Below are positions 9,010 through 16,665 of a stretch of 64,000 bases of DNA, one piece after another. The position numbers and the translations under genes are program-made. The stretch's first letter is position 1, and the number at the start of each line of letters is the position of its first letter. This stretch comes from Collinsella phocaeensis (lineage in GTDB: Bacteria > Actinomycetota > Coriobacteriia > Coriobacteriales > Coriobacteriaceae): positions 124,001-188,000 of the forward strand of contig NZ_FQLR01000004.1 in NCBI RefSeq assembly GCF_900119895.1, in the 5' to 3' direction. Under the pieces are notes generated by a model that did no database searches, had not been told where the DNA came from, and saw only the letters and a program-made list of their open reading frames with translations.

Positions 9010-10791
9010 GTGACGGCACGGGAGCATGATGAGCGCTATATGCGCGTCGCGCTGGAGGAGGCGCACACCGCCGCCGAGCTCGGCGAGGTGCCCATCGGTG
9101 CCGTAGTTGTCTACCAGGGGGAGATCGTATCCCGCGCGCACAACCTGCGCGAGCGCAACGAGGACCCTTCCGCCCATGCCGAGTTCACGGCGATGTGCGA
9201 GGCGGCGCGCACGCTGGGCCGTTGGCGCCTGACGGGGTGCACCGTGTACGTGACGCTGGAGCCTTGCTGCATGTGCGCGGGGCTGATGGTCAACGCCCGC
9301 ATCGACCGGTGCGTGTTCGGCGCGCCGGATCCCAAGGGCGGCGCGACCGGGTCGCTGTTCAGGCTCCATGCGGACGCGCGCCTCAACCACGCGTTCGCGG
9401 TCACGCCCGGCGTGCTGGGGGACGAGTGCGCCGCCCTGCTGCGCGAGTTCTTCGGCGATGTCCGCCGGCGCCGCGCGCTCGAGGGCGATCGGACGGCGCC
9501 CGAGGACGTGCCGTCGGCGCCCGCCGTTCCACGGGAAACATCGGCTGCGTCCGCCCCCTCCGTGCTGCTCGCGGTCGACTCGTTCAAAGGGTCGGCGACG
9601 AGTGTGCAGGCGGAGGGCTGGATCGCGGAGGGTATTCGCCGGGCATGTCCCGATGCGAGCATCGTGCACCTGCCGTTCGCCGACGGCGGCGAGGGTACGC
9701 TCGACGCGCTCTCCTCGTCGCTCGGGGGCGAGGCGTGCACGTGCTCGGTGCCGGGTCCGTTTGGGGACGAGGTCGCCGCACGGTACCTGCTCGCGGACGT
9801 CGACGGCGTAGCCACCGCGGTCATCGAGTTGGCGCAGGCGGCGGGCATCGGGCACTCGCCCTGCACCCACGATGCCGCCTTGGTGGCGTCGACGTTCGGC
9901 GTGGGGCGCCTCGTGCGCGCCGCCGTCGAGCGCGGCGCCCGCCGGCTCTGCTTCGCTCTCGGCGGCAGCGCCACGACCGACGGCGGCGCCGGTATGCTCC
10001 GGGCCCTCGGCGCGAGGCTGCTCGACGAAGACGGCTCGGAGGTGCCTGCCGGCCTCGCCGGGCTCGAGCGCCTGGCCTCCATCGACCTCGCGCCCGCGCT
10101 CGGACTGCTGTCCGGCTGCGAGCTCGTGGTGCTGTCGGACGTGGACAATCCCCTCGCGGGCAAACGGGGCGCGGTGCGCGTCTTTGCGCCCCAGAAGGGT
10201 CTCGGGGCGGGAATGGACCCCGATGAGCGCGAGCGGGCGCTTGCGCAGGCGGACGCGTGGATGGTTCGCTACGGCAGGCTGCTCGACGCCGCCCGCGCCG
10301 CGCTGGAAGCGGCGTCTGGCGAGGACGGCGGCGCGGCGGCATCGGAGGCGTCGCGACCCCGCGCGTTCCGCTCGGTTATCGGCGTGCCCGGGGCGGGCGC
10401 GGCGGGGGGCGTGGGCGCGGCCCTGCTCGCGCTGTCCGCGCGCTTGGAGTCGGGTGCCGAGGCGGTGCTCGATCTCATCGGTTTCGACGAGAAGCTCGCC
10501 GATGCGGACCTGGTGGTGACGGGCGAGGGGTTCATGGATGAGCAGACGGCGGCGGGCAAGGCGCCGATCGCCGTGGCGCGCCGGGCGCACCGCGCGCACG
10601 TGCCGGTGGCCGCCGTGGCCGGCGGGCGTGCCGAACGCCTCGAGTCCGTGTATGCGCGCGGAGTCGATCTGGTCGTCGCCGGACCGCGCCGCCCCATGTC
10701 GCTCGCGGACGCCCTCTCCTCCAAGGAGGTCGAGGCGAACCTTGTTTGCGCGGGCGAGGAGGTCGCGCGCGCCTATCTGCTGGGGCGCTGA
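9010..10791 (+). CDS. Fusion of tRNA adenosine(34) deaminase (TadA) and glycerate kinase (GarK type)
   Basis: One uninterrupted frame of 593 residues with two enzymes. Residues 1-155 are TadA, which converts A34 to inosine in tRNA-Arg: zinc/catalytic HAE in PSAHAEF and LEPCCMCAGLM. A linker of about 30 residues follows. Residues 185-593 are a class I/II glycerate kinase that phosphorylates D-glycerate with ATP: LLAVDSFKGSATS, FADGGEGTLDAL, ALGGSATTDGGAGMLRALG, SDVDNPLAGKRGA and GEGFMDEQTAAGK. The GTG start at 9010 has GGGAGGG 5 bp upstream; the open frame before it overlaps the tRNA. No stop or good ribosome site was seen at the junction. Both domains keep their key residues. The two reactions belong to unrelated pathways. 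Confidence 0.88.
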   Translation: MTAREHDERYMRVALEEAHTAAELGEVPIGAVVVYQGEIVSRAHNLRERNEDPSAHAEFTAMCEAARTLGRWRLTGCTVYVTLEPCCMCAGLMVNARIDRCVFGAPDPKGGATGSLFRLHADARLNHAFAVTPGVLGDECAALLREFFGDVRRRRALEGDRTAPEDVPSAPAVPRETSAASAPSVLLAVDSFKGSATSVQAEGWIAEGIRRACPDASIVHLPFADGGEGTLDALSSSLGGEACTCSVPGPFGDEVAARYLLADVDGVATAVIELAQAAGIGHSPCTHDAALVASTFGVGRLVRAAVERGARRLCFALGGSATTDGGAGMLRALGARLLDEDGSEVPAGLAGLERLASIDLAPALGLLSGCELVVLSDVDNPLAGKRGAVRVFAPQKGLGAGMDPDERERALAQADAWMVRYGRLLDAARAALEAASGEDGGAAASEASRPRAFRSVIGVPGAGAAGGVGAALLALSARLESGAEAVLDLIGFDEKLADADLVVTGEGFMDEQTAAGKAPIAVARRAHRAHVPVAAVAGGRAERLESVYARGVDLVVAGPRRPMSLADALSSKEVEANLVCAGEEVARAYLLGR

Positions 10792-10873
10792 GAACCGTCC
10801 ACGCCCCGCACCCCGGTCTCTTCTTCTGCCGCTCGCCGGTCGCCTGCCCGTCTCCGTCGTTCATGCGGGCGTC

Positions 10874-10902
10874 TTGTCGTGCGGCTGAGGGCGTGATAGG
10901 AT
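10874..10902 (+). promoter_or_regulatory. Promoter of the SRP RNA gene
   Basis: TTGTCG (10874-10879), a 17-bp spacer and TAGGAT (10897-10902) lie just upstream of the SRP RNA 5' stem. Confidence 0.6.
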
Positions 10903-10917
10903 GGCAAGACGCGCCGC

Positions 10918-11020
10918 GCGCGTTCGATGGGTTCGGGTGACGATATGTTCCGAATCTGGTCAGGTCCGGGAGGAAGCAGCCATAAGGAGCCTCTGCCGGG
11001 CACCCGTTCCCATCGAGCGC
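10918..11020 (+). ncRNA. ffs: Signal recognition particle RNA, small bacterial type (4.5S)
   Basis: It contains the conserved apical loop GGTCAGGTCCGGGAGGAAGC and the matching GCCTCTGCCGGGCACC. The terminal stem pairs 10920-10931 with 11009-11020. The RNA joins Ffh to target signal-peptide proteins to the membrane. A GCGC...GCGC hairpin and TTTTT (11017-11033) act as terminator. Exact ends are approximate. Confidence 0.93.
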
Positions 11021-11060
11021 ACGGGCGCTTTTTAATATGAGTTGAACATTGTCAAGTGGC

Positions 11061-11102
11061 AAAAAGGCCCTGCCCTCCGCGGAGCTACCGCGGAGGGCAG
11101 GG
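11061..11102 (-). terminator. Terminator inside the insertion sequence
   Basis: Perfect 15-bp stem (11068-11082 and 11088-11102) with a 5-nt loop. On the minus strand it is followed by CCTTTTTG. It would end transcripts of the transposase and its 3' non-coding region. Confidence 0.75.
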
Positions 11103-11344
11103 TCCATCTATCTTCACCCGGTGGCCGCGCCGCTTGAGGGCGTGTCTGCTCGACGCACGTTCGGCACTCTAATATCCGCGGGTCGGAACCGCATCTCGTT
11201 GCTACGGCTGGGGGCCTCCGGCTCGATCGCAGTCTTGAGGCGGGCGTGGCGGTCTCCCGCCGCCCAGAAAAAGGACTGGAACGGCCTCCCAACGGCCTCG
11301 AGCGCGGCGCGCCCCGGGGTCGGACTCCTATCTCACCGCGGGAG
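11103..11344 (-). ncRNA. Candidate bridge/seekRNA region of the insertion sequence
   Basis: About 240 nt of non-coding DNA lie between the transposase stop and the internal terminator. Members of this family are known to use a guide RNA made from the element's non-coding end, downstream of the transposase in IS1111-type elements. Position and terminator fit. The guide loops were not identified. Confidence 0.4.
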
Positions 11345-12448
11345 CTACCGGGCCATGAGCGCTATCGCCCACACCCAGCAGGCCATCTCGCGGGCCGTCG
11401 CGCAGTTCGCCACGCACGGCCTCTTGCCCGCCTCCGACATGGCGGCGCGCCTGTCCCGCAGGCGGCGGTTGCACTTCGCGGCGTGCCTCGACACGGCGGG
11501 CTCGACCCCGTGGCCCGGCCTCGGCCTCTTGGGGCGCCTCGTCGACATCGGGACGTGCCAGGACGCCTCGACCAGCGCGCGCCGCACGTGGGAGTTCCCC
11601 GCGCGGGTGATCCCGCCGCGCGACTCCGTCTCGCCGCTCGAGCGCTCCGGGGGGGCCAGGCCGCACCACGAGGCGAACGACGGCGCGGTCGGGAACCTCG
11701 AGAAGTCGCCGGCCTCGGCGGCGAGCAGGAAGGCACTCGCGACGTCGATGCCCTTCACCAGGCAGAGCGCGTCGACGACAGGCGCCCACCCGGGGCGCGC
11801 GGCGGCCTCCTCCACCTTGCGCTCGAGCTCCCTCTTGGCCTCGGCGCAGCGCTCCACGGCGTCCATGTAGTGCCCGTAGGCGGCCGCGTCGTCGGCCTCG
11901 CCGAACTCGATCGACCTCGCCCACCTCCAGTACGCCTCGGTCCAGTTCGACCTGCGGCGCCCGGCCGGCGTCGTCTCGTCGAACACCAGGCCGTGCCTGA
12001 GCAGGAACTTGGACATGCGCTGCCTGGCGCGCTGCAGGTCGTCGCGGGCGTCCTCGAGCGCGCGGGAGAGGTCCCGGGCGGCCTCGGTGCGGTCATCGGG
12101 CACCCACACCTCGACGACGTTGCGGCAGGCGAGGAGCCTGGCCAGCCACTCGGCGTCGCGCCGGTCGTTCTTGCGGCCCCGGTCGGCCGCGGGCCGGTGC
12201 ATCTTGGAGACGGCGCCCACGGCGCAGTCGGGGCCGAGGGCGCGCAGGGCGCGGCACAGGTGGAAGCCGGTCGGGCCGCTCTCGTACACCGCCTTGGGCG
12301 ACTCGAACCCCAGGACCCACTCGGCGACCGACGCCGGGTCGTAGCCGAACCTGGCCCGGACCACCTCGCCGGTCATGGGGTCGAAGGCGCATGCGGAGAT
12401 GCTCCTCGCGTGGACGTCGAGACCGATGGCTGTGACATAATCGAACAT
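11345..12448 (-). CDS. IS110-family DEDD transposase
   Basis: 367 residues. The N-terminal RuvC-like DEDD domain starts with AIGLDVHARSI (first Asp), with a Glu in AVYESGPTGFHLCRAL and paired Asp residues in KNDRRDAEWLARLL. A coiled-coil middle follows. The C-terminal Transposase_20 domain has CLVKGIDVASAFLLAAEAGDF, SWCGLAPPE and the serine region NSHVRRALVEASWH. Such enzymes recombine a circular element into a target chosen by a guide RNA. Length and domains appear intact, so the copy may be active. Confidence 0.92.
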   Translation of the reverse strand: MFDYVTAIGLDVHARSISACAFDPMTGEVVRARFGYDPASVAEWVLGFESPKAVYESGPTGFHLCRALRALGPDCAVGAVSKMHRPAADRGRKNDRRDAEWLARLLACRNVVEVWVPDDRTEAARDLSRALEDARDDLQRARQRMSKFLLRHGLVFDETTPAGRRRSNWTEAYWRWARSIEFGEADDAAAYGHYMDAVERCAEAKRELERKVEEAAARPGWAPVVDALCLVKGIDVASAFLLAAEAGDFSRFPTAPSFASWCGLAPPERSSGETESRGGITRAGNSHVRRALVEASWHVPMSTRRPKRPRPGHGVEPAVSRHAAKCNRRLRDRRAAMSEAGKRPCVANCATAREMACWVWAIALMAR

Positions 12449-12561
12449 GGCGGGCCCCTCTCCGTCGCATGTGGCGCGCGGCCACGGTTGGCGTTACGAC
12501 CATTGTCGCCCGACCCACGATAGAGCTACAAGGGGAGGGGCTCCCAATGTTCAACTCATAT

Positions 12562-12847
12562 CGTCTCATGCCGGTCGAGCCCGGAGCGCCCCGTACGTGC
12601 GGCCGCCCCGATCGGAATGCGCGGAACGGCCGCGCCCTCGATTGGCGCTCTCGATGGGACATGCGCTTCCGCCCGCGCCCCCGGTGCACAGGGCGCCTCG
12701 CCGGCCGCCGCCCGCGCATCACGCGTTCGTAACGCGCGCGCAAGGCCGCCGTCACATCTCCCCGTCCTCCTTCGCGCAGACGACGACCCGGAGTACAATG
12801 CGGGACGTTACTTTGATGCGCATGCGCTATGAGTCGCGGGGATATCT
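12562..12847. other. Intergenic region before the ABC exporter
   Basis: 286 bp between the insertion sequence and the ABC genes. Apart from a weak GGGGA just before the start codon at 12848, nothing recognisable is seen. Confidence 0.5.
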
Positions 12848-14704
12848 ATGTTTCAACTGTTCAGGCGATTCGCCGGACCCTATTTGTTCCAGATCGTCGT
12901 CGGGCCTGCCTGCAAGCTGATCGAGGTGCTCTTCGATTTGCTCACGCCCCTGGTCATCGCGCGCATGATCGACGCCGCCGTGGCCGCGCGCGACGTCGAC
13001 GCGCTGCTCCGCTACGGTGTCCTGCTCGCCGGCATGGCGGTGGTGGGCATCTGCTTCACGCTCGTCTGCCAGAAGATGGCGGCGCTCGCCTCTCAGGGCA
13101 TGGGCACGGCCATCCGCGGCGCGCTGTTCGAGCACGTCAACGAGTTGTCCTACGCCGAGCTCGACCGCTTCGGCACCCCATCGCTCATCACGCGCATCAC
13201 CAACGACGTCAACCAGGTCCAGCTTGCCATCGCGCTCGGTATCCGCCAGCTCATCCGCTGGCCGTTCCTGGCGGTGGGCTCCATGGTCGCCGCGCTGCTC
13301 ATCGATGTCGAGCTGGGGGTGATCTTCTTGGAGGCGACGCCGCTCATCGGTTTCGTGTTCTGGTTCGTCATGGCGCGGTGCGTCCCCTATTTCCGGCAGA
13401 TGCAGCAAAAGCTCGACCGCATCGGCCTGATCACGCGCGAAGGCCTGTCCGGCGTCCGCGTGGTGCGCGCCTTCGTACGGGAGGAGCACGAGCGCGAGCG
13501 TTTCGCCGAGGCCGCCCGCGAGCAGGCCGCGACGGCCATCGCCGCCGGCCGCCTGTCGAGCACGCTCAACCCGGTGACCTTCCTGGTGATGAATCTCGCG
13601 GTCTGCGCGATCCTATGGCGCGGCGGCGTGCGAGTCGACGCGGGCGGGTTCACGCAGGGCCAGGTGGTGGCCTTCGTCAACTACATGACGCAGACGCTGC
13701 TCTCGATCGTCTACGTGGCCAACCTGGTGGTGGTGTTCACGCGGGCCTCGGCGTCCGCCGCCCGCGTGAACGAGGTGCTGCGGTGCGTGCCCGGCATCGC
13801 GGACGAGGCGACCGCGCCGGTGGATTTGTCCGCCGTCGCGGCCGGGGCTGACGAGGCGCTGGCCCTGCGGCTCGACGGGGCGACGTTCTCGTACCCCGAC
13901 GCCGCCGCCCCGGCGGTCGAGGACGTCTCGCTCGAGCTTCGCTGCGGCGGGACGCTCGGCGTCATCGGCGGTACCGGTTCGGGTAAATCCACGCTCGTCT
14001 CGCTGCTTCCCCGTCTGTACGATGCGACGGCGGGCGCGGTCGAGGTCATGGGCGTCGATGTCCGCTCCTGGCCCTTGGACCAGCTCCGTCGTGCCGTGAG
14101 CATCGTTCCGCAGAAGGCGGAGCTGGTGAGCGGGACGATTCGCTCCAACCTGCTGTGGAGGGACGTCGAGGCGGATGACGCCGAGCTTTGGAGCGCACTC
14201 GAGGCGGCGCAGGCCGGCGAGTTCGTGCGTGCGCTTCCCGACGGTCTCGATGCGCACGTCGAGGCGGGCGGCGCGAACTTCTCCGGCGGACAGCGCCAGC
14301 GCCTGACGATCGCGCGAGCGCTCGTGGGCGCGCCCGAGGTGCTGATCCTGGACGACTCGTCCTCCGCGCTCGACTTCAAGACCGACGCCGCCCTGCGCGC
14401 GGCCGTCCGCGGGCTTGCGCGCGCGGCCACGACGCGCTCGGGCCTGCCTCTGACGTGCGTGATCGTGAGTCAGCGCGTGTCGAGCGTGCGGGATGCGGAC
14501 CGGATCTGCGTCATGTCGCACGGACGCGCCGTGGGCCTGGGGCCGCACGCGCAGCTGATGGAGGGGTGCGGCCTGTACCGCGAGATCTGCGCGTCCCAGC
14601 TGAGCGAGGCCGAGATGGCCGCCGTCGGCGCGGGCGCGCCCGCCGCGGAGCCCCGTCGACCTGGGTGCTGCGCAACGGAAGGGGATGAGTGCCGCGATGC
14701 CTAA
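12848..14704 (+). CDS. ABC exporter half-transporter, subunit 1
   Basis: 618 residues: an N-terminal type IV exporter membrane domain of six helices (about 1-300), then an ATPase domain with Walker A GGTGSGKST, Q-loop SIVPQKAEL, signature FSGGQRQRL, and Walker B VLILDDSSSALD. The residue after Walker B is Asp, then Ser, instead of the usual catalytic Glu (LDD-SS), so this is probably the degenerate site of a heterodimer. The H-loop position reads SQRVSSV, with Gln instead of His, which supports that. The next gene overlaps it by 20 bp and encodes the partner with normal motifs. Substrate unknown (drug, lipid or peptide). Confidence 0.92.
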   Translation: MFQLFRRFAGPYLFQIVVGPACKLIEVLFDLLTPLVIARMIDAAVAARDVDALLRYGVLLAGMAVVGICFTLVCQKMAALASQGMGTAIRGALFEHVNELSYAELDRFGTPSLITRITNDVNQVQLAIALGIRQLIRWPFLAVGSMVAALLIDVELGVIFLEATPLIGFVFWFVMARCVPYFRQMQQKLDRIGLITREGLSGVRVVRAFVREEHERERFAEAAREQAATAIAAGRLSSTLNPVTFLVMNLAVCAILWRGGVRVDAGGFTQGQVVAFVNYMTQTLLSIVYVANLVVVFTRASASAARVNEVLRCVPGIADEATAPVDLSAVAAGADEALALRLDGATFSYPDAAAPAVEDVSLELRCGGTLGVIGGTGSGKSTLVSLLPRLYDATAGAVEVMGVDVRSWPLDQLRRAVSIVPQKAELVSGTIRSNLLWRDVEADDAELWSALEAAQAGEFVRALPDGLDAHVEAGGANFSGGQRQRLTIARALVGAPEVLILDDSSSALDFKTDAALRAAVRGLARAATTRSGLPLTCVIVSQRVSSVRDADRICVMSHGRAVGLGPHAQLMEGCGLYREICASQLSEAEMAAVGAGAPAAEPRRPGCCATEGDECRDA

Positions 14705-16565
14705 TCCGTATGCTTCCACCGGTTCGGTCGCAACGGTCGCCGCATCGGTGTCTGGAAACGACAGCCTGAACGATTTCGGCGGAGGGCCCGAGGGGTCCAG
14801 TCGCGACTCCCGCGTCCCGCGCATGGGCGCGCGGCAGGTGGTTCGCCGCCTTCTGGGCTATGTCGGCCCGCACCGCATATCGCTGGTCGTATCGTTTGCC
14901 GCATCCGTCGCCTCGATATGCCTGCAGCTCTACGTGCCGATTCTCATCGGGCGCGGCATCGACTGCATCCTGGGTCCTGGCGAGGTGGATTTCGATGCCC
15001 TGGCGGGCGTGCTCGCCATGCTCGCGGCTGTGGTCGTCGCGGCGGCGGTGACGCAGTGGCTGCAGGGCTACTGCGTCAACCGCCTTGCCTGCGAGACGGC
15101 GCGCGACCTGCGCCTGGCGGCGAGCGCCAAGCTCTCGCGGGTCCCGGTCTCGGTGATCGACGGGCATGCGCACGGAGACCTCATCTCCCGTGTGGTCAAC
15201 GATGTGGACCAGGTGGGAGACGGCCTGCTGCAGGGTCTCACCCAGCTCTTCTCCGGCGTGGTGACCATCGTGGGGACGCTGGGGTTCATGCTCGCCACGA
15301 GCGCCCCCATGGCTCTTGTCGTGGTGCTTGTCACGCCGCTCTCGGTGTTCGCCGCCACGGCGATCGCCAAGTGCTCCAACAGGAGCTTCACCGAGCAGCA
15401 GCGCATCCAGGGCGGCCTGGGAGCCTACATCGAGGAGTACGTGGGCGTCCAGCGCCTCGTTGCGGCCTGCGCGTACGGCGAGCGCTCGCGTGCGGGGTTC
15501 GACGCCCTGAACGCCGAGCTCTACGCGGTCGGCGAGCGCGCTCAGTTCCTGAGCTCGCTGTCCAATCCGGGGACGCGCTTCATCAACAACATCATCTACG
15601 CCGTCGTGGCGGTCCTGGGATGCCTCGGGGTGATAACCGGGTTCCCGGCGCGGCTCACCGTGGGCGAGGTGCAGGTGTTCCTCTCCTATGCCAACCAGTA
15701 CACCAAGCCGTTCAACGAGGTGACGGGCGTGATCGCGCAGATCCAGACCGCATTCGCCTCGGCGCGCCGCGTGTTCGCCCTGCTCGATGCGTCCGAGGTC
15801 GCCCCGGACGCCCCCGGTGCCCCGGAGCTCGCCGACCCGCGGGGCGCGGTGGCCTTCGAGCACGTCGACTTCTCCTACGTCGCGCACCGCCCGCTGCTGC
15901 GCGACATCTGCATCGAGGCGGAGCCCGGCGCGCGCGTAGCGCTCGTGGGCCCGACGGGGTGCGGCAAGACCACCCTCATCAACCTGCTGCTGAGGTTCTA
16001 CGACGTCGACGCCGGCGTGCTGCGCGTCGACGGCCGCCCGGTCGGGGAGTACGCCCGCGCGAGCCTGCGTCGCTCGTTCGGCATGGTGTTGCAGGAGAGC
16101 TGGCTGTTCGAGGGGACGGTCCACGACAACATCGCGTACGGCAGGCCGGAGGCGACCCGCGCGCAGGTCGAGGAGGCCGCGCGCCGCGCACGCGCGGACG
16201 CGTTCATCCGCGCGCTGCCGCAGGGCTACGACACGGTGCTGCCCGAGGGCGGGGGCTCGCTGTCCCAGGGACAGCGCCAGCTGCTGTGCATCGCGCGCGT
16301 CATGCTCACCGACCCGGCGGTGCTGTTGCTGGACGAGGCGACCTCGAGCATCGACACGCGCACTGAGCTGCAGGTCCAGGCCGCCTTCGACGAGCTCATG
16401 CGCGACAGGACGAGCTTCGTGGTGGCGCATCGCCTCTCCACGGTGCGCGACGCGGACTGCATCCTGGTCATGCGCGACGGGCGCATCGTCGAGCGCGGCC
16501 GCCACGAAGAGCTGCTCGCCGCGGACGGTGCGTACGCCGCGCTCTACCGCTCGCAATTCGCCTGA
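14685..16565 (+). CDS. ABC exporter half-transporter, subunit 2
   Basis: 626 residues: about 45 low-complexity residues, a six-helix membrane domain, then an ATPase with Walker A GPTGCGKTT, Q-loop GMVLQESWLF, signature LSQGQRQLL, Walker B VLLLDEATSSID with catalytic Glu, and H-loop VVAHRLSTV. All catalytic residues are normal, unlike subunit 1, so the pair should form a heterodimer with one active and one degenerate site. GGAAGGGG lies just before the ATG, which sits inside the end of the upstream gene, so translation is probably coupled. A large hairpin terminator follows. Confidence 0.92.
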   Translation: MSAAMPNPYASTGSVATVAASVSGNDSLNDFGGGPEGSSRDSRVPRMGARQVVRRLLGYVGPHRISLVVSFAASVASICLQLYVPILIGRGIDCILGPGEVDFDALAGVLAMLAAVVVAAAVTQWLQGYCVNRLACETARDLRLAASAKLSRVPVSVIDGHAHGDLISRVVNDVDQVGDGLLQGLTQLFSGVVTIVGTLGFMLATSAPMALVVVLVTPLSVFAATAIAKCSNRSFTEQQRIQGGLGAYIEEYVGVQRLVAACAYGERSRAGFDALNAELYAVGERAQFLSSLSNPGTRFINNIIYAVVAVLGCLGVITGFPARLTVGEVQVFLSYANQYTKPFNEVTGVIAQIQTAFASARRVFALLDASEVAPDAPGAPELADPRGAVAFEHVDFSYVAHRPLLRDICIEAEPGARVALVGPTGCGKTTLINLLLRFYDVDAGVLRVDGRPVGEYARASLRRSFGMVLQESWLFEGTVHDNIAYGRPEATRAQVEEAARRARADAFIRALPQGYDTVLPEGGGSLSQGQRQLLCIARVMLTDPAVLLLDEATSSIDTRTELQVQAAFDELMRDRTSFVVAHRLSTVRDADCILVMRDGRIVERGRHEELLAADGAYAALYRSQFA

Positions 16566-16593
16566 TTCGGCCGGCATCCGTCGGTGACGGCAT

Positions 16594-16643
16594 GAGGCGC
16601 CCCCGCTCGGTGCGGCCGTTGGCCGCGGAGCGGGGGGCGCCTC
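16594..16643. terminator. Bidirectional terminator
   Basis: A near-perfect 15-bp GC-rich inverted repeat between two convergent genes (ABC exporter and acyltransferase). The right arm has one extra G. Confidence 0.65.
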
Positions 16644-16665
16644 GCATGTCTCAGCCGCGGACAGG

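Larger units (their letters stand above)
11035..12561 (-). mobile_element. IS110-family insertion sequence, IS1111-like group
   Basis: Perfect 16-bp inverted repeats (11035-11050 and 12546-12561) bound a 1.53-kb unit with one DEDD transposase on the minus strand. Terminal or sub-terminal repeats and a long non-coding segment downstream of the transposase (about 310 bp, versus about 100 bp upstream) fit the IS1111 group. It lies directly after the T tract of the SRP RNA terminator. No obvious target duplication is visible, as expected for this family. Confidence 0.88.

Noticed and set aside
10986-11870. Plus-strand open frame across the insertion sequence
   Set aside because: It is antisense to the transposase and its 3' region and has no independent support.
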